Assembly (NCBI RefSeq): GCF_900168165.1
Contig: NZ_FUYV01000016.1
Location: 1-64,000, forward strand
Length of the DNA: 64,000 nt
Source: Alkalitalea saponilacus
GTDB taxonomy: Bacteria; Bacteroidota; Bacteroidia; Bacteroidales; Marinilabiliaceae
Reading direction: 5' to 3'
Of the stretch, positions 46,460-55,803 are shown in pieces. A program made the position numbers and the translations under genes. How positions within the stretch are numbered: the first letter of the stretch is position 1; each line of letters begins with the position of its first letter. Under the pieces are notes generated by a model. That model had not been told where the DNA came from. It did no database searches and was given only the letters and a program-made list of their open reading frames with translations.

Positions 46460-48110
46460 AACCTTGCTTTTTTAGTGTTTTTCTTAATAAAAGTACGGCC
46501 ATTAGACCAACAATAATAATTACCAATGAAGCGGGGGCAGCTTCGGGAACCCGCTCGTCCGACGCAAACTCAAATGCACGAATCGCCAGTGTGTCAAAAT
46601 TGAACGGGCGGAGAATCAGTGTAAGAGGCAACTCTTTTAAAACATCAATAAAGACCAGTAAAGCTCCGGCCAGAATTCCGGGATGAATCACCGGGATCAA
46701 TATTTTAAAGAGCGTGTTTCTGTTTGACATGCCCAGGGATCGTGATGCTTCATCCAGAGAAATAGACGTCTTTGCCATGACACTTTCAATGCTGTTGTAT
46801 CCAACAGCCATAAACCGAACCGCATAAGCAAATACCAGAGTGAACCATGTTCCGGTAATTATGATGCCACCAGTGCCTCCTGTAAAACGTGCCAGTTGAT
46901 TGTCAATCCAAATAAAAGGAACCAGCAACCCTACCGCTATAATTGCCCCGGGAATGGCATAACCAATGGTAGCAAACCGGGTCATGAAACGAGCCATTCT
47001 GGAAGGAAATGTACGAACTGTAAACCCGATTAAAACGGAAATAGCGATAACCAGCACGGCAGCCAATGAAGCCAGTAGAAAACTATTTTTTAGAAGGCTG
47101 AAAAAGCGATGATCAAAGGCCAGATGACTGGTTTGAATGCTCCAGTATATCAACATCGCAACAGGCAAGATAAATCCGAGTAAAACAGGTATCATAACAG
47201 TGAACATTGCCAGAAATCCATTCAGACGGTTTAATTTCTTTTGTCGCAAAGGGCGAAACTGACTACCAACAGAATCATACCTTCTGTCACCTCTGTGCAG
47301 CCGTTCTGCCATTAATAATATCAGTACAAATATCATCAGATATCCACTCAGTTTAATGGCTGAAACAGGACTTCCAAAAGCAAACCAGGCAGAAAATATG
47401 CCAGTGGTAAATGTGTCAACACCAAAATAACTCACAAGTCCGTAATCGTTTAACACTTCCATCAAAGCCAAAGAAACACCTGCAACCAAAGCTGGGCGTG
47501 ACAATGGAAGCGCAATTCTAAAGAAAACGGATAGCGGTTTGTGTCCCAGTGAGTATCCGGCTTCTAAAATAGAGGCTGATTGTTGCATGAACCAGGTTCG
47601 TGCCAACAGATATACATATGGATAAAAAGAGAGAGAGAGTATGACGATAGCGCCAGGCATCGACAGGATATTGAAAAACAAAAACTGACCGGTTTCAAAA
47701 CCAAAATTATTTCTTAAGTACACATAGGCCGGAGAGGTGTAGTCCAGCATACCAACCCATGTAAAACCTAAAATATATGCAGGAATTGCAATGGGGAGAA
47801 CCAATAACCATTGAAATACACGCCTGCCCGGAAACTTGTACATGCTCACCAACCAGGCGGTTGAAACACCAATCAGGGTAACCAGCACCGCAACTCCGCC
47901 CATGAGAATCAGCGTGTTGATGGTATAAGCAGGCAGCAGATTCCCGGTAATGTGTTGCCACGAAGCATCCCCTGTTTTAAAGAGATGCCCGAAAATAATC
48001 ATCAATGGGAAAGCCACAGCCAGACATACCAGAAACGAGATGCCCATCCAGCCGTTAAAGTAGTTTCTAATGCGAATCGGTGTTGAAAACCGTTTTAGTT
48101 TTTCAATCAT
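46443..48110 (-). CDS. fbpB: Iron(III) ABC transporter, fused permease
   Basis: A 555-residue inner membrane protein of about 12 segments with two permease halves, each carrying an EAA-type loop (EAGYSLGHKPLSVFFRIALPL and DEASRSLGMSNRNTLFKILIPV). This duplicated form is usual for FbpB. It overlaps the ATPase gene by 17 bases and lies nine bases after the binding-protein gene. Confidence 0.92.
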   Translation of the reverse strand: MIEKLKRFSTPIRIRNYFNGWMGISFLVCLAVAFPLMIIFGHLFKTGDASWQHITGNLLPAYTINTLILMGGVAVLVTLIGVSTAWLVSMYKFPGRRVFQWLLVLPIAIPAYILGFTWVGMLDYTSPAYVYLRNNFGFETGQFLFFNILSMPGAIVILSLSFYPYVYLLARTWFMQQSASILEAGYSLGHKPLSVFFRIALPLSRPALVAGVSLALMEVLNDYGLVSYFGVDTFTTGIFSAWFAFGSPVSAIKLSGYLMIFVLILLMAERLHRGDRRYDSVGSQFRPLRQKKLNRLNGFLAMFTVMIPVLLGFILPVAMLIYWSIQTSHLAFDHRFFSLLKNSFLLASLAAVLVIAISVLIGFTVRTFPSRMARFMTRFATIGYAIPGAIIAVGLLVPFIWIDNQLARFTGGTGGIIITGTWFTLVFAYAVRFMAVGYNSIESVMAKTSISLDEASRSLGMSNRNTLFKILIPVIHPGILAGALLVFIDVLKELPLTLILRPFNFDTLAIRAFEFASDERVPEAAPASLVIIIVGLMAVLLLRKTLKKQGYVHHP

Positions 48111-48119
48111 ATATCTGTT

Positions 48120-49139
48120 CTACTCCCAGCCTGCGTTGTTAAAAGTAATCATAGCCTGATGAATAAATTCGCCCAAGTTATGTAACGGTAATGTATCTGA
48201 TTTAAACTCTCCCCAGCTTTTTAACAATTCCGGCCACTCAACATTAGGGTTTACAGGGTATTCATAATTCTCACTGGCAAATACATTCTGCGCATGTTCG
48301 CTCAAAAGGAATTCCGTCAGTAATACTGCATTATTATAGTTTGGAGAATTCGCTGTGATTCCAATTCCACTAATATTTACATGCGTACCCCGATCGTTCT
48401 GGTTTGGAAAAAACACCCCCATTTGTGAAGCCACTTCCCGCTCTTCCCTGTTCACCGAATTTAGCATCAGACCAATATAGTACGTATTTGCAATGGCAAT
48501 ATCACCTTCTCCCGCAGCGATTCCCTTGATTTGATCCCTGTCGTTACCAATGGGATTTCGTGCCATGTTATTTACAATTCCGCGTGCCCAGTTCTCTGCA
48601 CCTTCCCCTCCATGAGCAGCCAAAACTGAGGCCATCAAAGTTTGGTTATAGTGATTCTGAGAAGACCTGACAAGCACCCGGCCGTTCCAATGATTCTCAG
48701 TAAGGGACTCATAACTGTCAAGTTCAGATGGATTAATTCTTCCTTTGGGATAAATTATTACGCGTGCGCGCTTAGTGAATCCCAGCCAGAAATTTTCGCT
48801 ATCGCGAAAATGCAAAGGCACCAGCTGTGTTGCCTTTTCAGAATAAATTGGCTGTAATAATCCTTTCTCTTTGGCAATGATAAGTCGCCCGGCATCTGCC
48901 GTGATGATGATATCAGCAGGTGACCTTTCACCTTCCATCTCCAGCCTGTTAAGTAATTGATCTGAATTGGCCTTTACAAGGTTTACCCGGATACCTGTCT
49001 GTTCGGTGAACTCTCTGAACAACCGCTCATCGGCCTGATAATGACGACCGGAATAAACATTTACCACCTCCGCGTGACGAGTACACCCAAACATTAGAAC
49101 AGCTGCAACAGATATTGCCAGCATACGTTTTAATAACAT
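48120..49139 (-). CDS. fbpA: Iron(III)-binding lipoprotein
   Basis: A 339-residue solute-binding protein with a lipoprotein-type signal (VLMFGC, C19). VYSGRHYQAD near the N-terminus and the tyrosine pair Y220-Y221 in IANTYYIGL are the iron-binding features of FbpA-type proteins (transferrin-like). It delivers ferric ion to the permease encoded next. A promoter with an embedded palindrome lies about 75-100 bases upstream. Confidence 0.92.
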   Translation of the reverse strand: MLLKRMLAISVAAVLMFGCTRHAEVVNVYSGRHYQADERLFREFTEQTGIRVNLVKANSDQLLNRLEMEGERSPADIIITADAGRLIIAKEKGLLQPIYSEKATQLVPLHFRDSENFWLGFTKRARVIIYPKGRINPSELDSYESLTENHWNGRVLVRSSQNHYNQTLMASVLAAHGGEGAENWARGIVNNMARNPIGNDRDQIKGIAAGEGDIAIANTYYIGLMLNSVNREEREVASQMGVFFPNQNDRGTHVNISGIGITANSPNYNNAVLLTEFLLSEHAQNVFASENYEYPVNPNVEWPELLKSWGEFKSDTLPLHNLGEFIHQAMITFNNAGWE

Positions 49140-49212
49140 AGATATCTTTTTTAGTTATTTCTTCCTCCGGATTCTCCAAACCCGAAGGCATTCTTTATCC
49201 ATTTTTCAATCT

Positions 49213-49221
49213 GCAAATTTA
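49213..49221 (-). promoter_or_regulatory. -7 element of the iron-uptake operon
   Basis: On the minus strand TAAATTTGC, a full match to TAnnTTTGC, predicting a start near 49206 and a leader of about 67 bases before fbpA. Confidence 0.7.
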
Positions 49222-49222
49222 A

Positions 49223-49237
49223 TTAGAATCATTCTAA
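49223..49237. promoter_or_regulatory. Fur- or DtxR-like operator
   Basis: TTAGAATCATTCTAA, a perfect 7-1-7 inverted repeat. It has the same architecture as the Fur box TGATAATNATTATCA (10 of 14 arm bases equal) and also has TTAG/CTAA ends as in DtxR-type sites. It lies one base upstream of the -7 element, inside the promoter, where a bound repressor would block polymerase. Confidence 0.6.
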
Positions 49238-49327
49238 ATAGAAAGGATTAATCAGTTTTTTGAAATCTTTCAACCATTAATGTCCGGTAAATTTTTAGAC
49301 AAGATGCTATAATGCCTGCTAATTGTT

Positions 49328-49344
49328 GTGTCCCTAAGGGACAC
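49328..49344. repeat. Palindrome inside the MITE-like element
   Basis: GTGTCCCT-A-AGGGACAC, a perfect 8-1-8 inverted repeat. Related arms (TCCC/GGGA, CCCC/GGGG around GTTA) recur at 49394-49409 and 49445-49462. Confidence 0.7.
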
Positions 49345-49367
49345 TTGGGATTGGGGTTAAATTTTCT

Positions 49368-49399
49368 CTACCGACATTCTGCGCCTACGGCACAGTCCC
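49368..49399. repeat. REP-like hairpin, copy 2
   Basis: CTACCGACATT followed by CTGCGCC-TAC-GGCACAG, the same design (7-bp stem with one C/A mismatch and loop TAC) as at 545-577. Confidence 0.5.
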
Positions 49400-49609
49400 G
49401 TTAGGGACTAAAGATCGGTAAAGCAATTAGTTGGAAAAGAACTATTGCCCCGTTAGGGGCAAAACAACTTTTTACCGGACACTAATGTCTTTAAACAAAC
49501 ACATCATCTCTTTTCTTTATAGACAGGCTTCAATCCCTGTTTATTCAATTTCAAAATTGAATAAAGATTATTCATTAATTTATTAGAATAAATTATCTCA
49601 ATTTAAAGA

Positions 49610-49618
49610 TATATTTGC
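49610..49618 (+). promoter_or_regulatory. -7 element before the PagL-like gene
   Basis: TATATTTGC fits TAnnTTTGC and would give a leader of about 140 bases. That leader contains a perfect hairpin TTTTATT-GT-AATAAAA near 49666-49682. Confidence 0.5.
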
Positions 49619-49763
49619 AATCCATTATTTTACAAGAATGGATCTCATATTTGAACACTTAAGATGTTTTATTGTAATAAAACCTATAAGGTGATTTTCG
49701 AAATCTCGAATTTCGGAAAGATTATATGTATCTTGCGGAGCTAATTCTAGCTCTGACTCAAAT

Positions 49764-50912
49764 ATGTTAATCATGTTGTTAAAACCGCATATCTTACTCA
49801 TCGCCATGTTTCTGGCAGGAGCCTTAAAGGCTCAACATATGCCAAACCACCGCGATTTTCGTTTCCTTGAAATACGCGGTCATTCAGGAAGCCATTTATA
49901 TACAGGAGAATCACTTTCTGAAGCCCTGTCGAACGGATACGGAGCCTTACAGGTGCGATATGGCTGGCAAAGCAGCAACCCTGAGGGTTGGCAAAACATG
50001 TATCTATACCCGGCATACGGTTTTGGCTGGTACAGCGGTTTTATTGGCAATCCCGATTTACTGGGAACCCCAAGTGCGGTGTATGGATTTATTTCCTTCC
50101 CACTGTTTCATCATCATCGTCACCAAATGGTTCTTGATCCCGCTCTGGGTTTGAGTTATGACTTAAAGCCATTCGACGAAGAGAAAAATTACCTGAACGA
50201 TGCCATTGGCTCCCGATTTAATGTGTATTTCAATTTAAACATTGGAGCCAAGTACCGACTTAACCGCGAATTGGATTTTCTTTATGGTCTGGATATCACT
50301 CACTTCAGCAACGGTCGTACTTTTCGTCCAAATGCAGGATTAAATATGTGGGGATTTAATTTGGGGTTGAGATATCATTTTAATATACAACAAAATAGAA
50401 TAGACAACACTTCCCATCCAACCACATTACTGGATGTGCGACCGATGTTAGAGGTGTTTAAATCTCCCGAGAAAATTCGTACGGGATCTTTTTGGATTTA
50501 TGGTGCTGGCGGCTTTGTTCAAAACGATGAAGACAAAGGAACCGGGAAACAATATGGAACCATTACCGCCACAGCAGAGTACCAGTATAAACTGAACAGT
50601 AAAAACGGACTTACCGGCGGTCTGAATTTTTTCTATGACAATAGTCTGAAGTCCAGATATCCGGATAAGCGACATGACTTCTATGGAGCACATACCGGTT
50701 ATGATTTCATGTTTTGGCAATTAACTTTAAGAATGCAGGTTGGAACCTATCTTCATGCCAGAGGACACGATTTGAAAGGAAATTTCTTTTTAAGACCTGC
50801 AATTAAAATGGATGCCGGAGAACGTTTATATTTTCAGCTGGGGCTTAAAACCCAGGCCGGCTTTAAAGCCGACTGGGTAGAATATGGTGTAGGTGTGCGT
50901 TTATGGCAATGA
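49764..50912 (+). CDS. PagL-like lipid A deacylase / acyloxyacyl hydrolase
   Basis: A 382-residue outer membrane beta-barrel with an N-terminal signal peptide (ending near LAGALKAQ). The catalytic histidine-serine pair is seen in THFSNGRTFRPNAGLNMWGFNLGLRY, the PagL signature; repeated aromatic beta-strands flank it. PagL removes the 3-O acyl chain of lipid A. At 382 residues it is about twice the size of Salmonella PagL, with a C-terminal half that may be a second barrel region, as is usual for the Bacteroidota branch. ATGs at 49764 and 49773 are both possible. Confidence 0.85.
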   Translation: MLIMLLKPHILLIAMFLAGALKAQHMPNHRDFRFLEIRGHSGSHLYTGESLSEALSNGYGALQVRYGWQSSNPEGWQNMYLYPAYGFGWYSGFIGNPDLLGTPSAVYGFISFPLFHHHRHQMVLDPALGLSYDLKPFDEEKNYLNDAIGSRFNVYFNLNIGAKYRLNRELDFLYGLDITHFSNGRTFRPNAGLNMWGFNLGLRYHFNIQQNRIDNTSHPTTLLDVRPMLEVFKSPEKIRTGSFWIYGAGGFVQNDEDKGTGKQYGTITATAEYQYKLNSKNGLTGGLNFFYDNSLKSRYPDKRHDFYGAHTGYDFMFWQLTLRMQVGTYLHARGHDLKGNFFLRPAIKMDAGERLYFQLGLKTQAGFKADWVEYGVGVRLWQ

Positions 50913-50930
50913 TATTTTGCGATTCTTTTT

Positions 50931-50939
50931 TAACTTTGC
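50931..50939 (+). promoter_or_regulatory. -7 element of hisS
   Basis: TAACTTTGC matches TAnnTTTGC, 63 bases before the hisS ATG. Confidence 0.6.
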
Positions 50940-51002
50940 ACCCCTGAATTCATTATCCCACTTTAAAGCTAAATAAAATCATAAGTCGTAAAAGAGTAAA
51001 TC

Positions 51003-52373
51003 ATGGCACAGAAACCATCCATACCAAAAGGCACCAGAGATTTTTCACCATTGGAAATGGTGAGACGAAATTACATATTTGACACAATAAAGGGTGTTTT
51101 CAGGATGTATGGATATATGCCAATTGAAACTCCTGCCATGGAGAATCTGGACACTCTGCTGGGAAAATATGGTGAGGAAGGTGATAAACTGCTTTTTAAA
51201 ATTCTCAATTCGGGGGATTTCTTATCGAAAGCAGACAAAGCTCTTCTTGAAGCAGGAGATTCCGGCCGCGTTACTGGCCAAATAAGTGAGAAGGGTTTGC
51301 GTTATGATTTAACTGTACCATTTGCCAGATTTGTTGTACAACATCAGAACGACCTCACTTTTCCATTCAAAAGATACCAGATACAACCCGTTTGGCGCGC
51401 CGACAGACCTCAAAAAGGAAGATACCGGGAGTTTTTCCAGTGCGATGTGGATGTTATAGGCAGTGATGGTTTACTAAACGAAGTTGAATTAATTCAGATA
51501 GTGGATGAGGTTTATCGGCAATTAAACATTCGGGTGGTTGTAAAGCTCAACAATCGTAAGGTTTTGGCTGGCATTGCTGAGATAATCGGTGAACCAAACC
51601 GCATGGTTGATATCACCGTGGCGATTGACAAACTTGAGAAAATTGGACTACAAAAGGTTAATCAGGAGCTTGAAGACAAAGGGTTGAGTAATGAAGCCAT
51701 ATCAAAACTTCAGCCAATATTGGCTCTTTCGGGCGATAATTTCTCAAAACTAAACGCATTATCAAGTGTGCTGGCTTACTCTGAAGTGGGATTAAAAGGC
51801 GTGGATGAACTGAAAATTGTTTTGAATCACACCAAGTCGCTTGGGTTAAACACGCCTGTTGAAGTTGATCTGACGCTGGCACGCGGACTAAATTACTATA
51901 CCGGGGCAATTTTTGAAGTCAAAGCTCTTGATGTAGAAATTGGTAGCATTACCGGTGGTGGTAGATACGATGATCTAACCGGAATATTTGGGCTCAAAAA
52001 TGTTTCGGGAGTGGGCATCTCTTTTGGTGCAGACCGCATTTTTGATGTCATGAATCAGTTGGATTTGTACCCAACAGATGTGACCGCTGCCACTCAGTTA
52101 CTTTTCGTAAATTTCGGAGAGAAAGAGGCTGCCTTTGCTTTAAAAATTGCCAACACCATGCGTAAAAATGGAATTCGCACGGAAATATATCCGGATGGTG
52201 CCAAAATGAAAAAGCAAATGAATTATGCCGATAAAAAAGGTATTCGGTTTGTGGCCATCATTGGTGAAAGCGAGTTAAATTCAAACCAAATAACCATAAA
52301 AGACATGAACGCGGGAACTCAGGAAACTTTATCTGTTGAGAATGCCATCCAAACAGTCGTTAGTGGTTTATAA
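51003..52373 (+). CDS. hisS: Histidyl-tRNA synthetase
   Basis: A 456-residue class II enzyme. Motif 1 region near the N-terminus, motif 2 as [14 protein letters not shown], the histidine-A motif [15 protein letters not shown] and GGGRYDDL, and a C-terminal anticodon-binding domain are present and complete. Its last 55 bases overlap the 3' end of the convergent Spy-like gene. Confidence 0.97.
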   Translation: MAQKPSIPKGTRDFSPLEMVRRNYIFDTIKGVFRMYGYMPIETPAMENLDTLLGKYGEEGDKLLFKILNSGDFLSKADKALLEAGDSGRVTGQISEKGLRYDLTVPFARFVVQHQNDLTFPFKRYQIQPVWRADRPQKGRYREFFQCDVDVIGSDGLLNEVELIQIVDEVYRQLNIRVVVKLNNRKVLAGIAEIIGEPNRMVDITVAIDKLEKIGLQKVNQELEDKGLSNEAISKLQPILALSGDNFSKLNALSSVLAYSEVGLKGVDELKIVLNHTKSLGLNTPVEVDLTLARGLNYYTGAIFEVKALDVEIGSITGGGRYDDLTGIFGLKNVSGVGISFGADRIFDVMNQLDLYPTDVTAATQLLFVNFGEKEAAFALKIANTMRKNGIRTEIYPDGAKMKKQMNYADKKGIRFVAIIGESELNSNQITIKDMNAGTQETLSVENAIQTVVSGL

Positions 52374-52870
52374 AAAACACCCTCACAGGAGATCTCAGAA
52401 TCTGATCCCGGCTCATTCATAAATTTTGCATTTAATTCGCGAATCTGTCGGATCAGTCGCATTCTGAATTCATGTTCCGCCTGATAAAGTTTTATCAGCT
52501 GATCAACGGTTAGTATTCTTTTGAATTTCTCGTGATAATGTCTATCGAGTTCGGCCTCCTGCCATCTCAGGCGAATTTGCAAATCAACCAAAGCCTCTTT
52601 TTCAGCGTTGGTCATATTAGCCATGTTAGTTTCAAGATTCCGTCTGGCCATACTCCTGGTCGCAATAAGGCTATCCTTTTTATGAGAGTAGTTATTATAA
52701 ACAGGCCAAAATCGATTTGAGGCGGCATCATTAAGACCAATTCTTTCAGATATAAATGATGTCTTCTGATCTTTAAACCTTTGAATCTGCTCTGCCTTGG
52801 AGCATTTCTCCTGCGAATACGCAGAGAAAAAAAGCATCCCTAAAAATATGATGGCTAATACTCTATTCAT
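52319..52870 (-). CDS. Spy/CpxP-like periplasmic protein
   Basis: A 183-residue protein with a signal peptide ([20 protein letters not shown]). The mature part is helical and resembles the LTXXQ/Spy fold: [19 protein letters not shown], then a long helix and [28 protein letters not shown]. Such proteins sense or chaperone misfolded envelope proteins. It is the third gene of an ECF sigma cassette. The last ~18 residues overlap hisS on the other strand and might be added by loss of an earlier stop. Confidence 0.75.
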   Translation of the reverse strand: MNRVLAIIFLGMLFFSAYSQEKCSKAEQIQRFKDQKTSFISERIGLNDAASNRFWPVYNNYSHKKDSLIATRSMARRNLETNMANMTNAEKEALVDLQIRLRWQEAELDRHYHEKFKRILTVDQLIKLYQAEHEFRMRLIRQIRELNAKFMNEPGSDSEISCEGVFYKPLTTVWMAFSTDKVS

Positions 52871-52977
52871 GATCTATAAAATTTATCTTTTGACTTATTG
52901 TTGTAACCCAGGCTATAAACCCCAGCCTGATTCTCACAAACAAATCGGGTCTCAATATCTGTATCGTACTTAAAACT

Positions 52978-53394
52978 TTAATAGAATAAAGTCAACATTA
53001 TCAACTCTTCCTCGTCAATAGCATCAAAAAAGGTACTGTCCGGAAGAATAATCAGGCTTTCTGTTTCTGAAATGAACTCTAAAAGTTCATATTCTTTAAA
53101 GTAGTCAGCCGGTGTTACCTGGTAGAACTCAATTGACTGCACCGATTCTGTTTGCATAAAAGTATCCGGAAATATCCGTTCAGGCAGCTGCTTATATACA
53201 AGCGCAATGATTAAAAAAGCTGCAGCCATTCCAATCCATGGTGCAAAAACAGAAAGTTTCTTCACAGGTGTAACAACCTCTTCTTTTTCTTCGATATTGA
53301 TTTTTTGAAAAAGATTGGACTCAAACTCATTAAAGTACCCTTCAGGGACTTTAAAAGGAAGTTCTTTACTCCATATTTTCTTGTCTTTATCCAT
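52978..53394 (-). CDS. Single-span membrane protein, putative anti-sigma
   Basis: A protein of 138 residues with a cytosolic N-terminus (KELPFKVPEGYFNEFESNLFQKI, a block seen in Bacteroidota proteins beside ECF sigma genes), one transmembrane segment (FAPWIGMAAAFLIIALVY) and a ~60-residue acidic outer part. I infer an anti-sigma factor for the sigma gene just upstream, although a typical zinc-finger ASD motif is absent. An upstream ATG at 53433 would add 13 residues. Confidence 0.65.
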   Translation of the reverse strand: MDKDKKIWSKELPFKVPEGYFNEFESNLFQKINIEEKEEVVTPVKKLSVFAPWIGMAAAFLIIALVYKQLPERIFPDTFMQTESVQSIEFYQVTPADYFKEYELLEFISETESLIILPDSTFFDAIDEEELIMLTLFY

Positions 53395-53534
53395 TGGCTT
53401 TATAAATGAAATGGAACCATATATCTCCGGCATTTATAATAACCGGTATTTCGCTCCCTACAAACAGCCGTATGGCGTTTGTTTATTTCTTTGATTGTTG
53501 GTTCTTTAAAAGGTTTAATCAATTAAATACCATA

Positions 53535-54086
53535 TTAAAATAGTTCATTATTAATCAATGCTTCAATCTTTTTTACTGCATGAAAATATGAAGCTTTTAG
53601 AGCACCCACAGAGGTGTTCAGAATATCAGCCATCTCTTCATACTTCAAATTATCAAAATACTTCATGTTAAAAACCAGCCTTTGTTTATCAGGAAGAGAG
53701 AGGATTGCTTTTTGAAGTCGCTTTTGGATCTCATCTCCAGTAAAAAGAGGATCTTCATCAATCCTGCCAGACATTATATTCTCCAAATCGTCGAATGAAT
53801 TCAGCAACTCTGTTCTTTTTTTGTTGAGATAATTAAGCGCCTCATTGGTTGCAATTCTGTATAGCCAGGTAAAAAGCGATGAGTCCCCTCTGAATCGATC
53901 CAGATTATTCCAAACTTTTACGAAAGTATTTTGCAACAAATCATCAGCATCCTCATGTATAACAACCATCTTTCGCAAATGCCAATACAGACGCTGACTA
54001 AACTTGTTAACGAGTAACTTAAAAGCTTCCTCGCGCTGCTGAGGCATCGCCATCATGGCTAATATTTCCTGATCGGAGAGGTGCAT
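53535..54086 (-). CDS. ECF RNA polymerase sigma factor
   Basis: A 183-residue sigma-70-family factor. Region 2 (about 15-90) includes HEDADDLLQNTFVKVWNNLDRFRGDSSLFTWLYRIATNEALNY, and region 4 (about 125-180) includes LPDKQRLVFNMKYFDNLKYEEMADILNTSVGALKASYFHAVKKI. It is first in a cassette with a membrane protein and a Spy-like protein, the arrangement expected for envelope-stress control. It lies 101 bases before the putative anti-sigma gene. Confidence 0.93.
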   Translation of the reverse strand: MHLSDQEILAMMAMPQQREEAFKLLVNKFSQRLYWHLRKMVVIHEDADDLLQNTFVKVWNNLDRFRGDSSLFTWLYRIATNEALNYLNKKRTELLNSFDDLENIMSGRIDEDPLFTGDEIQKRLQKAILSLPDKQRLVFNMKYFDNLKYEEMADILNTSVGALKASYFHAVKKIEALINNELF

Positions 54087-54145
54087 TTTTCGCTAACTAT
54101 AAGCTTTTCTTGGTTTACTTTTAAAATTTCGACCTACGAAGGTAC

Positions 54146-54180
54146 AAAAAAAGAGACTGTAAAATCAAACAGCCTCTTTT
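54146..54180 (-). terminator. Terminator of the 54277-55803 gene
   Basis: Arms 54149-54160 and 54169-54180 form a 12-bp stem with one mismatch; read on the minus strand it ends in seven T. It lies 97 bases past the stop of the secreted-protein gene. Confidence 0.85.
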
Positions 54181-54276
54181 ATAAAATATTTCCAGGTTAT
54201 CCTTTAAGCCATTATTTTTGTTAGATCTCTGATTTTGCTTAAGAGCATTGGCTTAAAAATCCTCCAGATGAATTCA

Positions 54277-55803
54277 CTATCGATTAAGTACTTTAAACAC
54301 CGAAAGCCGGGATGCAGACGCAATTCTTACTATATAGGCTGCAGAATGAGATGGTAAATCTAATGCATAAACAGATTGATTAGTCTGAACCGATTTCAAT
54401 ACCTGACCACACAAACTGATTAAACGAATTGAAAACAAATCTGAGTTACAATTATCCATATGAATTTCCAATCGGTTTCCGGATATATAAACAGCAACCG
54501 GCTTCTCATTGTATTTAGGACTGTAGATTTGTGTAGGAGCTCCGTTGTCATCACTTCTCACAAAAGATATTGTATAATCTTCAATCTCACCAAAGGCTAT
54601 ATTACCACATGCAGTTTCGGCATCCTCAAGAGTACTTGCCAAAATTATCCGAACTTTAATCTGTCCCTCTTCAACATCTTCTGATAATGGAATTTCCCAT
54701 ACAACTCCCGGGGAATCATGAGAATTAACCTCAATATACGGTGCTGAATCAAAAATGCCATCATTATTCCAATCAATAAATAATGCCCAAAACATTTGAG
54801 AGTTGAATGCCTGCCAATTATCGGCGGCAGCAGAAATTGTTAACTGGTCTAAAACCGATAAATCCACTTCATTATATACCCATGTAAAATCGGAGTATTG
54901 AGATCGATGTGAGGTATTAATATTTTCATTAATCGTTACACTTGAGATATGCCCATTGTAATAATCATTTGAAATAGCACTACAGCTAATGGTTAAAAAG
55001 TTTGGCTTGGAAATGAAATCACTTCCAAAAGAATTCTCAACCAATAATGTAACAGAGTACGAACCGTGGTTCCCAAAACTCACGATCGGATTTGCAGAGT
55101 TAGCTGATGTACCTTCCAGAAAAACAACATCTTCTGCCGGCTCAAAAAGCCATGTGTAATGGGTTGGAGCTTCTGTTGAAAGATCAAAAAAAGAAACCGA
55201 CTGATTGGTAGTTGCAGTTTTTAAATCAGATGTAAAATCAGATACTGGCTCAGCTGTTGCTTTCGAAGCAATTAATTGTATATCATCCAAAAAGGAGGCT
55301 GAACTACCGTGTGTTCCACCTTCAAAATTAAAACTAAGAACCAGAGAGCTGTGTTCCCACTCCGCCTCTGTCAGTGAAAACATTACTGTTTTAAACTGCT
55401 TGGTAGTATTTAGCACCTTGTAATTAGTTATATGTCCACCAGTTGGTGAATTTCCAGAACGTTCCTGAGATTCCCATAATGACAAATTAAGGGTCATTGG
55501 GATGTTGCTTTCCTGCTCTTCTGTTACTGTATTGTTGTACCTAAAGGATACTCTGATCTGGTCTGTATCATTCCAATCAATAGGTACTTCGGGACTTAGA
55601 ATTATGCCACCGGATGAAATTCGAAGCATCTCATCTTCAATTTCAACTCCATGACTCCACACCACATCCCATCCCCCTGAAGGGAAATCAACCATTGTTT
55701 CAAATGTCTCATTTAATAATATTGATGATTGAGACTGAACACTGACATGCAACATCAAAAGAAAAGTCACAAAAGTCAATGTTTTTCTTAATTCATTTTT
55801 CAT
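54277..55803 (-). CDS. Secreted PKD/GEVED protein with type IX sorting tail
   Basis: A 508-residue protein: signal peptide (to about VSVQS), a beta-sandwich domain that resembles a carbohydrate-binding or MAM-like module (about 27-185), a PKD domain (about 190-275, with SVSFFDLSTEAPTHYTWLFEP and FGNHGSYSVTLLVENSFG), a GEVED domain (about 330-415, ALFIDWNNDGIFD ... GEIEDYTISF) and a type A C-terminal sorting domain (about 435-508, VYISGNRLEIHM ... YIVRIASASRLSVFKVLN). It should be exported by the type IX system; ligand unknown. Confidence 0.85.
   Translation of the reverse strand: MKNELRKTLTFVTFLLMLHVSVQSQSSILLNETFETMVDFPSGGWDVVWSHGVEIEDEMLRISSGGIILSPEVPIDWNDTDQIRVSFRYNNTVTEEQESNIPMTLNLSLWESQERSGNSPTGGHITNYKVLNTTKQFKTVMFSLTEAEWEHSSLVLSFNFEGGTHGSSASFLDDIQLIASKATAEPVSDFTSDLKTATTNQSVSFFDLSTEAPTHYTWLFEPAEDVVFLEGTSANSANPIVSFGNHGSYSVTLLVENSFGSDFISKPNFLTISCSAISNDYYNGHISSVTINENINTSHRSQYSDFTWVYNEVDLSVLDQLTISAAADNWQAFNSQMFWALFIDWNNDGIFDSAPYIEVNSHDSPGVVWEIPLSEDVEEGQIKVRIILASTLEDAETACGNIAFGEIEDYTISFVRSDDNGAPTQIYSPKYNEKPVAVYISGNRLEIHMDNCNSDLFSIRLISLCGQVLKSVQTNQSVYALDLPSHSAAYIVRIASASRLSVFKVLNR

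Larger units (their letters stand above)
49275..49487. mobile_element. 213-bp MITE-like element
   Basis: Ends: CATTAATGTCCGGTAAA (49275-49291) and, on the other strand, CATTAGTGTCCGGTAAA (49487-49471), 16 of 17 equal. Flanks: TCTTTCAAC (49266-49274) and TCTTTAAAC (49488-49496), 8 of 9 equal, as expected for a 9-bp target duplication. Inside there is no reading frame but four hairpins (49328-49344, 49374-49398 region, 49394-49409, 49445-49462). It is a non-autonomous element, probably moved by a transposase elsewhere. Confidence 0.6.

Noticed and set aside
49328-49462. CRISPR-like series of short repeats
   Set aside because: The repeats are short palindromes of different sequence, without regular spacers; they fit hairpins in a MITE-like element.
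49625-49807. 60-residue minus-strand frame in the pagL leader
   Set aside because: It overlaps the signal peptide of the PagL-like gene and has no similarity or promoter; likely chance.
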